The notes beneath the pieces are model-generated. The model saw only the letters and a program-made list of their open reading frames with translations. It had not been told where the DNA came from and did not search any database. This document shows, piece by piece, positions 32,489-42,557 of a stretch of 64,000 nucleotides of DNA. Origin of the DNA: Bacteroidota bacterium (GTDB lineage: Bacteria > Bacteroidota > Bacteroidia > Chitinophagales > Chitinophagaceae); assembly GCA_023416995.1 (NCBI GenBank), contig JAEZGI010000039.1, positions 144,044 through 208,043 on the forward strand, written 5' to 3'. A program made the translations under genes and the position numbers. Every line of letters begins with the position of its first letter. The first letter of the stretch is position 1.

Positions 32489-34771
32489 ATGAAGCCATTA
32501 CTCAGAGGACTATATTATTCATTTCCCATTCAACTGGTCCTGCTTCATCTTAAAAAATTCCAGGTCCTGCTCATTTTCTGGTATTTGCTGTTTAGTACAG
32601 TTGGCGGGTCCTTTATGAAAAGCTATGGCGCTGATTCACTTTTCCTCGCGCCTGAATACCTGGGAACGGTAGACTTTATCAGTGCTGCCATTGTCGGCAT
32701 TGCTATCGGCATCTTTATCATGAGTTGGAACATTACGACATTCATTTTGTTCAGCCGCCATTTTTTATTTCTTGCCACAACTACAAAACCCTTTCTAAAA
32801 TATTGTATCAATAACAGCGTGATACCGCTTGCCTTCCTGGTTTATTACCTGGTAGAAGCAATCATCTTTGATACAAAGAAAGAATTGATGAGCACCACTG
32901 AGGTATTATATCTGTGCAGTGGTTTTGTTACCGGTCTTGCAATCATTATAATCATATCATTATTTTATTTCTTCCGCGCAGATATCAGTATCATCAGACG
33001 GTTGACGCCTATCATCAGCAATCCTCAATTGTTAAAAGCCCAATTCAAAAAGCGGGAGAGGAAATTACATGCAAGCAGAATCATCAAAATAGAATGGTAT
33101 CTGAATTCGCTGCGCAGAGTAAAAAAAGTGCGCGATGTTTCACATTACAGCGATGAGTTTATTGAATCAGTTTTCAGCAGGCATCACTTCGCAGCAGTGT
33201 TATCAATCTTTATTGCATTTGTGTTTTTGATCATAGTTGGGTTTTATTCGGACGCCAGGATATTTCAATTACCGGCCGCTGCGGGCATCACCGTATTTTT
33301 TGCGATACTGATTGCAGTTTCGGGTGCGTTTTCCTATTTCCTTCAAAGCTGGAGTATGCCCTTCATGATTGTGCTGATCGCTGTATTCAATCTTCTGTAT
33401 AAGTACGATGTAATTGACCCTACCAACAAAGCTTACGGCATCAACTACAGTAACCGGGCCGACAGACCCGTGTATGACCGCACGGGTTTAATGCAGATCA
33501 TGTCACCGGAAAACCTGGATCGCGATAAGAATAATATGATCGCTATTCTTAATCGCTGGAAAGCGAAGCAGGCCTCCGCAAAACCTGTGATGTTTATCAT
33601 CAACACAAGTGGTGGTGGTAACAGGAGTGCAAACTTCACGATGAACGTGCTCCAAAGGCTCGACAGTTTAAGCGATGGGAAACTAATGGATCAGACCTTT
33701 CTGATCACCGGTGCATCGGGAGGCATGCTGGGCGCGGCTTATTTCAGGGAGCTATATAAACATAAACTGTCGGGAGAAGATATAAACCTGCGCGATAGAC
33801 AATATGTAGATAATATCTCACAGGATCTACTGAATTCTATCTTCACCTCATTCGTTGCAAGGGATCTTGCTTCGCCCGCGCAGAAATTTGCAGTGGGCGA
33901 TTATCAATACATCAAAGACCGGGGTTATGCTTTTGAGCAAAAGCTTAATGAAAACACAAGAGGTGTGCTCAATAAACAACTCAGGGATCTGGCTGCTGAT
34001 GAGGCATCTGCCCGCGTACCACTTATGTTATTTAATTCTGTTATTACCCGCGACGGACGTAAACTGATTATCAGTACACAGCCGGTAAGTTTTTTGATGA
34101 AGCCGATTTACGACACCATGAGTATGCAGGGTGTCGACGCCGATGCAGTTGATTACCAGGCTTTATTTGCAAAGCAGGATCCCATGAATCTGCGTTTGCT
34201 GACGGCACTCCGGATGAACGCAACCTTTCCTTATATACTCCCCAATGTATGGTTGCCGACAACGCCCGTGATAGACGTAATGGATGCGGGTCTGCGTGAT
34301 AATTATGGCCAGGAATCTGCGATACGGTTTGTTCATGTTTTTCGCGAATGGATAACAGAAAACACTTCAGGCATTGTGTTTATACAGATAAAGGATCGTA
34401 AAAGTGGCGGATGGGATGAGCCTTATGAATCACACGACATCAGTGAGATTGTTACCAAGCCCTTGTTGTTGTTGCAGTTCAACTGGTTTAAGATGCAGGA
34501 GTTTAACCAGGATGATGTGCTGGCGCTTACACAGGCTATCCCAGGATTGGATCTTCAAAAAATTTCCTTTCAATACATTCCAAAAAAGGAAGACGGCCGC
34601 GCAGCCTTGAGTTTTCATCTTACCAAAAGAGAACAAATCAATATTGCGGAAGCTTTATCAAGCGATAACAACATGGAAGCATTTCAAAAATTTCTTGAAG
34701 TGCAGGGTCCCCTTCCGGTATCAGGTCATGGCATCTCCGGCAATTTCGGGCAAAAGCAGCCAGGTCATTAA
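32489..34771 (+). CDS. Membrane-anchored patatin-like phospholipase
   Basis: About 760 residues from ATG 32489; the frame runs back to TTG 32441. Residues 1-170 hold about four helices and 230-310 a few more, followed by a patatin domain. The oxyanion segment NTSGGGNRSANF is near 373, the nucleophile elbow GASGGM near 408, and the catalytic Asp in VMDAGLRDNYG near 598. Patatins are Ser-Asp dyad lipid acyl hydrolases; here the active domain would be tied to the inner membrane. No terminal barrel domain is seen, unlike secreted patatins. Substrate unknown. Confidence 0.78.
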   Translation: MKPLLRGLYYSFPIQLVLLHLKKFQVLLIFWYLLFSTVGGSFMKSYGADSLFLAPEYLGTVDFISAAIVGIAIGIFIMSWNITTFILFSRHFLFLATTTKPFLKYCINNSVIPLAFLVYYLVEAIIFDTKKELMSTTEVLYLCSGFVTGLAIIIIISLFYFFRADISIIRRLTPIISNPQLLKAQFKKRERKLHASRIIKIEWYLNSLRRVKKVRDVSHYSDEFIESVFSRHHFAAVLSIFIAFVFLIIVGFYSDARIFQLPAAAGITVFFAILIAVSGAFSYFLQSWSMPFMIVLIAVFNLLYKYDVIDPTNKAYGINYSNRADRPVYDRTGLMQIMSPENLDRDKNNMIAILNRWKAKQASAKPVMFIINTSGGGNRSANFTMNVLQRLDSLSDGKLMDQTFLITGASGGMLGAAYFRELYKHKLSGEDINLRDRQYVDNISQDLLNSIFTSFVARDLASPAQKFAVGDYQYIKDRGYAFEQKLNENTRGVLNKQLRDLAADEASARVPLMLFNSVITRDGRKLIISTQPVSFLMKPIYDTMSMQGVDADAVDYQALFAKQDPMNLRLLTALRMNATFPYILPNVWLPTTPVIDVMDAGLRDNYGQESAIRFVHVFREWITENTSGIVFIQIKDRKSGGWDEPYESHDISEIVTKPLLLLQFNWFKMQEFNQDDVLALTQAIPGLDLQKISFQYIPKKEDGRAALSFHLTKREQINIAEALSSDNNMEAFQKFLEVQGPLPVSGHGISGNFGQKQPGH

Positions 34772-34793
34772 GATTTTAGAATCGGTTACCTAT

Positions 34794-35693
34794 CTAAGGT
34801 TGAAGCAGGTTCAAAGCGCCTTTTATTACTTTGATGTGGAACTGTTCGCTGGTAGCTATCGGATCGCCATCAATATGCAACGGTGCCAAACCCGGGTTCG
34901 AAATGGTCAGCTCGTCTGTCTGGAAATAGATGATATTACTGTTCCCCACTTCTCCCGAAAGTTGTTGCAGACCATTAAAGCCCGTTGCGTGGCTGATGAT
35001 ACTAAAAGGCATCATTAGTTTGCTCATTTTTTTTACGATTACAATATCCAGTAATCCGTCGTTCAGACTTGCTTTTGGTGCAATGATAAAATTATTTCCA
35101 AACTGGTTGCTGTTGGCAATGCAAACAAAGTAGGCGTCCGTATCAATGTTCAGATCGGCGGCTTTTATTGTAAAGGGATAGCAGGTTGCCTTAAAGTAAT
35201 TGAGCGCTGATACCTTGATATAAGTTTGAAGACCCCTTCGTTTCTGTAACGCAAAATCATGCGCAACCTGGGCATCGAAACCGACCCCGCATAACATACA
35301 GGAAAACCGGCCATTGATATAAAAGCCATCCACAGCGGAAGCTTTTCCCTGGAAAATCACATCCAGTGCGCGCGCTGGAGTTATGGGTATACGTGCGGCC
35401 AATGCGAGGCCGTTGCCAGACCCCATCGGAACAATTCCGATATTAACGCCTGTATCCTGCAGGTGCGCAGCAACACCGTTGATGGTGCCATCGCCGCCAC
35501 AAACGATAACATCGGTTATGCCTTCCCGTTTGATGTGTGCTGTAAGGTTTGTGTAGTCACCTGTTGCATCTGTTGGCAGGATTTCAAATGGTATTTGCTG
35601 ACGCGCGGTTTGTTGCACAATCATGCGTTCTAAAGCGCCTTTACGGGCAGTGCCTGAAATAGGATTGATCAGGTATACTAATTTTCTCTTCAT
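34794..35693 (-). CDS. Diacylglycerol/lipid kinase family protein
   Basis: 299 residues of the DAGK catalytic family (YegS/BmrU type), soluble. INPISGTARKG (about 10-20) and CGGDGTINGVAAHLQ with GIVPMGSGNGLA are the nucleotide-binding motifs; a C-terminal beta-sandwich follows. It phosphorylates diacylglycerol, sphingoid base or a related lipid alcohol. Bacteroidota make sphingolipids, so a long-chain-base substrate is possible but unproven. Convergent with the patatin gene, 22 bp apart; the pair may not be co-regulated. Confidence 0.87.
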   Translation of the reverse strand: MKRKLVYLINPISGTARKGALERMIVQQTARQQIPFEILPTDATGDYTNLTAHIKREGITDVIVCGGDGTINGVAAHLQDTGVNIGIVPMGSGNGLALAARIPITPARALDVIFQGKASAVDGFYINGRFSCMLCGVGFDAQVAHDFALQKRRGLQTYIKVSALNYFKATCYPFTIKAADLNIDTDAYFVCIANSNQFGNNFIIAPKASLNDGLLDIVIVKKMSKLMMPFSIISHATGFNGLQQLSGEVGNSNIIYFQTDELTISNPGLAPLHIDGDPIATSEQFHIKVIKGALNLLQP

Positions 35694-35800
35694 GGTTGAA
35701 CCTGCACAATGCGCAAGGATAACTATTAATGTTGATAATACATATCAACATATTTTCATTCGCGACAACTAAATTGTAGATTAGTACCATAAATCGTTTT

Positions 35801-36805
35801 ATGCGCAAAATTTCATGGATACTGTTGGTGCTGCTTGCGACACTTGTTGTGGGTTATGTGCTGGGACCTGCTCCCGAAACGCCCGTGTACAGCAAGGTGA
35901 TTCCGGATGTGCCGGCTGAACCGGTGCAACTGGAGCGTTACATAGGTGAGCACGAAAAACAACATCCTGTAAAAAAGGATAATGAAGCGCGTATCGTGTG
36001 GTTCGACGATTCTGCGAAACAAAAAACGCCATATTCGATTGTTTATCTGCATGGGTTCACGGCCTCCCAGGCGGAGGGCGAACCTGTGCATCGCAACGTC
36101 GCCCGGAAATTTGGCTGCAACCTGTTTTTGTCGAGGTTGTCTGACCATGGCATCGACACAACCGACGCTATGATGCAGCTTACCGCGGACCGGTACTGGG
36201 AATCAGCCAAGGAAGCGCTGGTGGTGGGGTCCCAGATTGGTGAAAAAGTGATCCTGATGGGAACTTCAACCGGTGGTACAAATGCTTTGCAACTGGCGGC
36301 CACTTATCCGGATAAAGTTGCCGCGATTGTGCTGATGTCGCCAAATATTGAAATTAATGATCCTAACGCCTGGCTGCTGAACAATCCCTGGGGGCTGCAG
36401 ATTGCGCGTTTAATAACAGGATCCTATTATCTTGGCGGAAAAGCCAGGGAGCCGTTGGTGCAGCAATACTGGACCGGCCCGTACCGCATTGAGGCCGCTG
36501 TTGCCCTGCAGGAATTGGTGGAAACTACGATGCTTCCGGAAACATTCGCAAATATTAATCAGCCGTTGCTTCTTCTTTATTATTACAAAGATGAATTGAA
36601 CCAGGATAAAACGGTGAAAGTGTCAGCAATGCATGAAATGTTTGCGCAACTTTCAACTCCGGAAGGCAAAAAAAAGGCTGTGGCCATGCCAAATACAGGT
36701 GATCACGTAATCGGGTCATATATACGATCTAAAGATGTAGAAGGGGTGGAGGCGCAGATAGATACGTTCCTTTCCGGCACTTTGGGTATGCAAAAAATAA
36801 ATTGA
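35801..36805 (+). CDS. Membrane-anchored alpha/beta hydrolase
   Basis: 334 residues. An N-terminal signal anchor at about 5-23 precedes the hydrolase fold. IVYLHGFTASQAEGEP (oxyanion hole) and LMGTSTGGTNAL (nucleophile Ser near 157) are clear; an Asp in YYYKDELNQDK and the His in NTGDHVIGSY complete a triad. Probably an envelope esterase or lipase acting outside the cytoplasmic membrane. Substrate unknown. Confidence 0.82.
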   Translation: MRKISWILLVLLATLVVGYVLGPAPETPVYSKVIPDVPAEPVQLERYIGEHEKQHPVKKDNEARIVWFDDSAKQKTPYSIVYLHGFTASQAEGEPVHRNVARKFGCNLFLSRLSDHGIDTTDAMMQLTADRYWESAKEALVVGSQIGEKVILMGTSTGGTNALQLAATYPDKVAAIVLMSPNIEINDPNAWLLNNPWGLQIARLITGSYYLGGKAREPLVQQYWTGPYRIEAAVALQELVETTMLPETFANINQPLLLLYYYKDELNQDKTVKVSAMHEMFAQLSTPEGKKKAVAMPNTGDHVIGSYIRSKDVEGVEAQIDTFLSGTLGMQKIN

Positions 36806-36915
36806 TTTTTCTCTTATTGTAGGTTAACTCGCTGGCTGATAGACTAGTGAGTAATTTCAGCCATGATTCGTATAATCTCTCCCGCGGAATTTAGCAAGAA
36901 GTTTTGATTTTCCTC

Positions 36916-36945
36916 TTGCCGGGCCGTTGATTTTTTGTACTTTTG
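36916..36945 (+). promoter_or_regulatory. Promoter of typA
   Basis: TTG (36916-36918), 19-bp spacer, TACTTTTG (36938-36945). It overlaps the upstream in-frame extension of typA, supporting the start at 36992. Confidence 0.65.
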
Positions 36946-36991
36946 CGCACGTTTTCAAAAGCTGGCCCAACCAGCCTCTATTACAAGATAT

Positions 36992-38803
36992 ATGCAAATC
37001 AGAAATATAGCGATTATCGCACACGTTGACCACGGCAAGACTACCCTCGTGGATAAAATCCTTCACCAAACAAATGTTTTCCGTGCTAACCAGGAAACAG
37101 GTGAACTTATTATGGATAGCAACGATCTCGAAAGAGAACGTGGTATAACCATCTTCAGCAAAAACGCTGCGGTTGTTTACAAAGACGTTAAGATTAACGT
37201 TATTGATACCCCTGGTCACTCTGACTTCGGTGGAGAGGTTGAGCGCGTATTGAAAATGGCCGATGGGGTTGTCCTGTTGGTTGATGCGTTTGAGGGACCA
37301 ATGCCTCAGACAAGATTCGTTCTGCAAAAAGCACTGCAACTCGGTCTCAAGCCGATTGTTGTTATTAATAAGGTTGATAAACCAAACTGTCGTCCTGATG
37401 AAGTGCATGACGCCGTTTTTGAATTGTTTTTCAACCTGGATGCTACGGAAGATCAACTGGATTTCGCCACATACTACGGATCTGGTAAAAACGGTTGGTT
37501 CAACAGCAAAAATGAACCATGCGCAGACATCACTCCTTTATTGGATGGTATACTTGAACACGTACCACCACCAAAAGTGAGCGAAGGTCCATTTCAGATG
37601 CAGATTACTTCCCTGGATTACTCTTCGTTCCTCGGTCGTATCGCAGTAGGTCGTGTAGCCCGCGGCGTTGTAAAAGAAAACCAGCAGGTTGTATTGATGC
37701 AAGCCGATGGTACTGTTAAGAAAGTTAAAATCAAGGAACTTTATATTTTCGAATCACTTGGTAAAAAGAAAGTATCAGAAGTTGTTGCAGGTGATATCTG
37801 TGCCGTTGTAGGTCTTGAAGACTTCAACATTGGTGATACCCTGGCTGATGCAGACAATCCTGAAGCATTGCCGGTTATTTCAGTTGATGAGCCGACAATG
37901 AGTATGATGTTTGGTATTAACAACTCTCCTTTCTTTGGTAAGGATGGTAAGTTTGTTACCTCGCGTCACCTTCGTGATCGTTTAATGAAAGAAACTGAAA
38001 AGAACCTGGCTTTACGCGTTGAAGATACTACCGGTGGTGGTGATAACTTCCTGGTGTTCGGCCGCGGTATTCTTCACCTTGGTATCCTTATCGAAACCAT
38101 GCGTCGTGAAGGTTACGAATTAACAGTTGGTCAACCCCAGGTAATCGTAAAAGAGATCAACGGAAAAAAACACGAACCTTACGAAACGCTGGTTGTTGAT
38201 GTTCCATCTGAATTCAGCGGAAAGGTTATCGACCTGGTTACACAACGTAAAGGCGAAATGCAGGTGATGGAAACAAAAGGTGAAATGCAACACCTTGAGT
38301 TTGAAATTCCTTCACGTGGTCTTATTGGTCTGCGTTCACAAATGCTTACCAACACTGCAGGCGAAGCTGTAATGGCGCACCGTTTCAACGAATACAAACC
38401 ATGGAAAGGACCAATTCCTGGTCGTAACAACGGTGTATTGATCTCTAAAAACCAGGCGCCAACCACTGCTTATTCAATCGATAAATTGCAGGATCGCGGA
38501 TCATTTTTTGTTGATCCGGGTGAAGAGGTTTATGTAGGACAGATCATTGCTGAACATATCAAACCAGGTGATTTGATTGTAAACGCTACTGAAGGTAAAA
38601 AACTGACCAACATGCGTGCAAGTGGTAGTGATGATTCTGTAAGAATTATTCCAAAGGTGCAGATGACACTTGAAGAATGTATGGAGTATATCCAGCAGGA
38701 TGAGTGTATTGAAGTAACTCCTAAAAACATCCGTCTCCGCAAGGTGATTTTGGATGAAGATGAAAGAAAGAAAGTACAGAAAAGAATGACAGCCGACGCT
38801 TAA
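36992..38803 (+). CDS. typA: Translational GTPase TypA/BipA
   Basis: About 603 residues from ATG 36992 (MQIRNIAIIAHVDHG), the family's normal N-terminus; the frame extends to 36935 only because no stop intervenes. G1 AHVDHGKTTL, G3 DTPGHSDFGG and G4 NKVDK are intact, followed by domains II, III and V and the TypA-specific C-terminal domain. Ribosome-binding GTPase needed for ribosome assembly and stress growth, notably in the cold. Monocistronic, with a terminator 21 bp after the stop. Confidence 0.95.
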   Translation: MQIRNIAIIAHVDHGKTTLVDKILHQTNVFRANQETGELIMDSNDLERERGITIFSKNAAVVYKDVKINVIDTPGHSDFGGEVERVLKMADGVVLLVDAFEGPMPQTRFVLQKALQLGLKPIVVINKVDKPNCRPDEVHDAVFELFFNLDATEDQLDFATYYGSGKNGWFNSKNEPCADITPLLDGILEHVPPPKVSEGPFQMQITSLDYSSFLGRIAVGRVARGVVKENQQVVLMQADGTVKKVKIKELYIFESLGKKKVSEVVAGDICAVVGLEDFNIGDTLADADNPEALPVISVDEPTMSMMFGINNSPFFGKDGKFVTSRHLRDRLMKETEKNLALRVEDTTGGGDNFLVFGRGILHLGILIETMRREGYELTVGQPQVIVKEINGKKHEPYETLVVDVPSEFSGKVIDLVTQRKGEMQVMETKGEMQHLEFEIPSRGLIGLRSQMLTNTAGEAVMAHRFNEYKPWKGPIPGRNNGVLISKNQAPTTAYSIDKLQDRGSFFVDPGEEVYVGQIIAEHIKPGDLIVNATEGKKLTNMRASGSDDSVRIIPKVQMTLEECMEYIQQDECIEVTPKNIRLRKVILDEDERKKVQKRMTADA

Positions 38804-38823
38804 ATCGTTTTTGTCCAGATATC

Positions 38824-38852
38824 AAGGGTTGCCCAAAAGGCAGCCCTTTTTT
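38824..38852 (+). terminator. Rho-independent terminator of typA
   Basis: GGGTTGCC / GGCAGCCC, 8-bp stem with one wobble, 5-nt loop, six T. Confidence 0.9.
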
Positions 38853-38952
38853 ATGCGATCTGCATACGTGAGATTGCCAAATTCTCAATTTATCGGCCGG
38901 TTACTCAGCAGTAGAGGAATTTTGCGGGGAATCCCGTTAATTTAGGGAAGAG

Positions 38953-41900
38953 ATGATCCATTATCGGCTGTTATACCCGTTACTCAGCATTTGCTGCATT
39001 GGTTTGCTGTGCGCGGGTCATTTGCCTGCGCAGACATTTCTTTTCTCCAAACTCAGCGCCTCACAAGGGCTTTCCGACAATAATGCCCGTGCACTCGCCA
39101 TTGATAAAAATGGTTTTTTATGGATCGGAACTTCGCAGGGTCTTAATAAATATGATGGTTACAACGTAAACACCTATCTCCGCGAACACAACCCCGAGCT
39201 GGCTTCTGACATAATTCTCGACGTTAAGTGTGATGGACAGGATCGCATCTGGATCGGAACACCGGAGGGTGCAAGCTGGCTCGATCAACGAAGAATACTT
39301 CGAAGGGTAGCACTCAACGACACGCTTCAAAAGTATTATTGTCACAGCACTTTCGAAACTGCAGCATTCGGTAATATCATCAACAGCGATAAAGGACAAT
39401 TCTTTTACGACAGCACAAAAGGTAAATGGACAGAACTCACCTGGATACCCCCGGCAGTGCGGCGCCCCTTTTTTGATTCGGAGCTTTTTGATGAAAACCA
39501 GGTGATTTTTTGTGTCGATACACTTGTGGCCATTCTCGATTACCGTCAAAAAAAGATCGTGTTTCAACTGCCGTTTAAAAGACCGGTTACCGCGTGCAGG
39601 GTAAATGAAACGCAGATAGCAGTTGGGCTGCAAACCGGTTCGGTGGTTATAGTAGATATCACAACCGGCAAGGAAGTGAAATCGTACCAACTGAAACACA
39701 ATCTCAACGGCCAGTTCATCAATACTAACCTCAGCGAGGTTCGTCGTGCCTCAAACGGAGCTATATTGGTGGCTACTGATTTTAATGGGCTCGTGGTTAT
39801 TGATCAGAACGGCAAGATCACGGAACATACTCATGACCCGCTCGACGCCCATTCGCTATCATCCAATTACACATACCGTGTGCTTGCAGGCAACAAAGGC
39901 GAAGTGATCGTCGGCACTTATACCTCAGGTGCCAACATGGGCAACATCCTGAACAAATCCGCGGGATATACACGTGTGTTCCGTGACAAGCAGGGCAAGA
40001 TGTTCGATAACTTTCTTAACGATATAGCCGCGGGCGGTGACAATACTTTCTGGCTTGGTTCGCTCGACCGGCTTATACGTTGGAACAGGACCACCGGGGA
40101 ATCAAAATTTTACAGCTATTATTCAAACAGGGAGGTCGGAATACGACCAATGGAGATACGCACTATTTCACCGCAGCCAGGGGGGAAATTGTTTGTTGGC
40201 ACCATGGGCTCGGGCTTACTTATTTTTGACCCCCGAACTGAACAGTTTACACCTCTTCCGCGCGACACAAGCATAAGCCGGGCAGTAAAATCAAACTTTA
40301 TTCACGAAATCTCGAAATCAAAAAAGGGTTTTACCTGGGTAGGATCCAATGGAGGTTTGTTTAGCGTAGACCCGGTGTCGCTTGCCATTAAAGGGTACGC
40401 TTCGCACCCGGTGCTTAAGGAGATAGAGAATAAACGAGTGGTCAGATTATATGAATCGATGGATGATAAACTGTGGATCGCAACCGCCGCACATGGATTA
40501 TATGTGTACGACTATGCGAATGAAAACATCACCAACTACAGTACAAAAGACGGCCTCCCTTCAAATACCATCAATGCGATAGCCGGTGATAAGTCCGGCC
40601 GAATCTATATAACTACACAAACGGGTTTCACTGTTATATCGCCGGGCCACCAAATGCGTCATTATACTTACAATAATGGATTGAGGTATTACAATTGCCA
40701 GGACGTGATGACAGACAACCTTAGCGGTACCGTCTGGATCGCCAATACAAAATGCCTGATAAAGTTTCATCCGGAAGATGGTTCCATGCAATATTTTGAA
40801 GACAATGCCGGTCTCAGTATCGAAGGGTTCAGGGTCGGTAGTTCAACAAAAACGGTGGAGGGTGAGTTTTTCTGGGGTAGCCGCAATGGGGTCAATTATT
40901 TCTTCCCCGATCAGTTAGTAAGTATTCCATCACGATTAACGCTTAGCATCCACAATGTAGAAGCAAACGGACGAACAAACCTGATCACCACCGATTTCAA
41001 TGGCGAACTGCCTTACATGACTAATGATGTTTCGATCAAATTTGCGGCTGTTAATCTTTACGGATCACGCAATGTGTTCTATCAATATAAGCTGGAGGGT
41101 TATGAAAAAGACTGGCACACGGCTATCGATATCCGCGAAGCCCATTATACAGCCTTACCAACCGGGCATTTCACTTTCCGGGTTCGCGCCAGTCTTGATG
41201 GCGTTACCTGGATCAACTCAAACAACATTGTTAACCTGCAGATAGTGCCACCTTTATGGCAACGTTGGTGGTTCATTGCCGGCGGTATTGCTATACTGGC
41301 TGGTTCTGTTTACTGGCTTTTTGCAAACCGTAACCGAAAGATCAGGGAGCAAAAAGAAGAGATCGAAGTAGAACAAGCAATTAACTACTTCGCTACGCAT
41401 ATGTACGCGGATCAGACCGTAGAAGCAATTCTGTGGGAGGTAGCACGAAGTTGTATAGCCCGTCTTGGATTTGAAGACTGTGTTATATACCTGTTGGACG
41501 AAGAAAGATCAGTGCTTGTGCAAAAGGCGGCCCATGGTCCTAAAAGTCCGGCGCCAAACCAGATCCAGAACCTGATCGAAATACCCCTCGGCAGGGGCAT
41601 TGTAGGCAGTGTTGCCCAATCTGGTCGTGCAGAAATCATTAGCGACACCAGCAAGGACCCACGGTATATAGTTGATGACGCTTTCCGCTATTCTGAGATC
41701 ACTGTTCCTATAATATCAGACGGTAAAGTGCTGGGGGTTATAGACTGCGAACACTCAAGAAAACAGTTCTTTACTCAAAAGCACTTGTCAATACTTAATA
41801 CGATAGCATCTTTGTGTGCTAACAAGATCGTTCGTACACGGGCAGAAGAAGAAAAAGAAAGGGCACAGGCGATCCTGATGGATACCCAGCAAAAGATGGC

Positions 41901-42537
41901 TGAAATTGAAATGCAGGCACTCAGAGCACAAATGAATCCACATTTCATTTTCAATTGCCTTAACTCGATAAACAGATACATCGTAAAAAGCGACCAGGCA
42001 ACGGCATCATTATACCTGACACGTTTCGCAAAACTGATCCGTCTTATCCTGGATAATTCAAATAATAAAAATGTGATCCTGGCGAATGAACTGGAAGCAT
42101 TGAGGCTTTATATCGAAATGGAAGCATTACGATTCGACAAAAAATTCACCTATAGCATTACGGTTGATGAATCTGTAAATGCTGATAGCGTCGAGGTGCC
42201 GCCGCTGATAATCCAACCGTATGTAGAAAATGCGATCTGGCATGGGCTGCTCCACAAGGAAACCGAAGGGCACCTGTCCATCTCCATTTCGAAGATTTCA
42301 GAGAATATGATAGAGTGTGTGATAGAAGATAACGGGGTTGGCAGGGAAAGGGCCAGGGAACTACGAAGCAAATCGGCCATTACCCGAAAGTCGCTTGGCA
42401 TGAAGCTCACCGAAAGCCGTCTTAGTTTATTAAATAAATATGCGGAACTCACTGCGAGCGTCGATATCATTGACCTGGGCGATAAAACTTCCGCAACCGA
42501 AGGTACGAGGGTGATATTGAAAATGCCCGTGATGTAA
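38953..42537 (+). CDS. Propeller-sensor histidine kinase (LytS type) with GAF domain
   Basis: 1194 residues. A signal peptide ends near 27; residues about 30-660 form beta-propeller repeats of the two-component regulator type (for example NGFLWIGTSQGLNKYDG); a Y_Y_Y Ig-like domain (about 690-760) and one helix (770-790) follow. The cytoplasmic part has a GAF domain (about 812-955), a coiled coil, the LytS phosphoacceptor box QMNPHFIFNCLNSINRYI (His near 998) and an HATPase_c domain with EDNGVGRERAREL. It senses an unknown periplasmic ligand and signals to the LytTR regulator 20 bp downstream. GAF insertion is less usual in this architecture. Confidence 0.92.
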   Translation: MIHYRLLYPLLSICCIGLLCAGHLPAQTFLFSKLSASQGLSDNNARALAIDKNGFLWIGTSQGLNKYDGYNVNTYLREHNPELASDIILDVKCDGQDRIWIGTPEGASWLDQRRILRRVALNDTLQKYYCHSTFETAAFGNIINSDKGQFFYDSTKGKWTELTWIPPAVRRPFFDSELFDENQVIFCVDTLVAILDYRQKKIVFQLPFKRPVTACRVNETQIAVGLQTGSVVIVDITTGKEVKSYQLKHNLNGQFINTNLSEVRRASNGAILVATDFNGLVVIDQNGKITEHTHDPLDAHSLSSNYTYRVLAGNKGEVIVGTYTSGANMGNILNKSAGYTRVFRDKQGKMFDNFLNDIAAGGDNTFWLGSLDRLIRWNRTTGESKFYSYYSNREVGIRPMEIRTISPQPGGKLFVGTMGSGLLIFDPRTEQFTPLPRDTSISRAVKSNFIHEISKSKKGFTWVGSNGGLFSVDPVSLAIKGYASHPVLKEIENKRVVRLYESMDDKLWIATAAHGLYVYDYANENITNYSTKDGLPSNTINAIAGDKSGRIYITTQTGFTVISPGHQMRHYTYNNGLRYYNCQDVMTDNLSGTVWIANTKCLIKFHPEDGSMQYFEDNAGLSIEGFRVGSSTKTVEGEFFWGSRNGVNYFFPDQLVSIPSRLTLSIHNVEANGRTNLITTDFNGELPYMTNDVSIKFAAVNLYGSRNVFYQYKLEGYEKDWHTAIDIREAHYTALPTGHFTFRVRASLDGVTWINSNNIVNLQIVPPLWQRWWFIAGGIAILAGSVYWLFANRNRKIREQKEEIEVEQAINYFATHMYADQTVEAILWEVARSCIARLGFEDCVIYLLDEERSVLVQKAAHGPKSPAPNQIQNLIEIPLGRGIVGSVAQSGRAEIISDTSKDPRYIVDDAFRYSEITVPIISDGKVLGVIDCEHSRKQFFTQKHLSILNTIASLCANKIVRTRAEEEKERAQAILMDTQQKMAEIEMQALRAQMNPHFIFNCLNSINRYIVKSDQATASLYLTRFAKLIRLILDNSNNKNVILANELEALRLYIEMEALRFDKKFTYSITVDESVNADSVEVPPLIIQPYVENAIWHGLLHKETEGHLSISISKISENMIECVIEDNGVGRERARELRSKSAITRKSLGMKLTESRLSLLNKYAELTASVDIIDLGDKTSATEGTRVILKMPVM

Positions 42538-42557
42538 TATTCTTAAAAGTAAGCTAC

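Noticed and set aside
37741..38742. Minus-strand reading frames within typA
   Set aside because: typA is full length and highly conserved; the antisense frames have no domain features.
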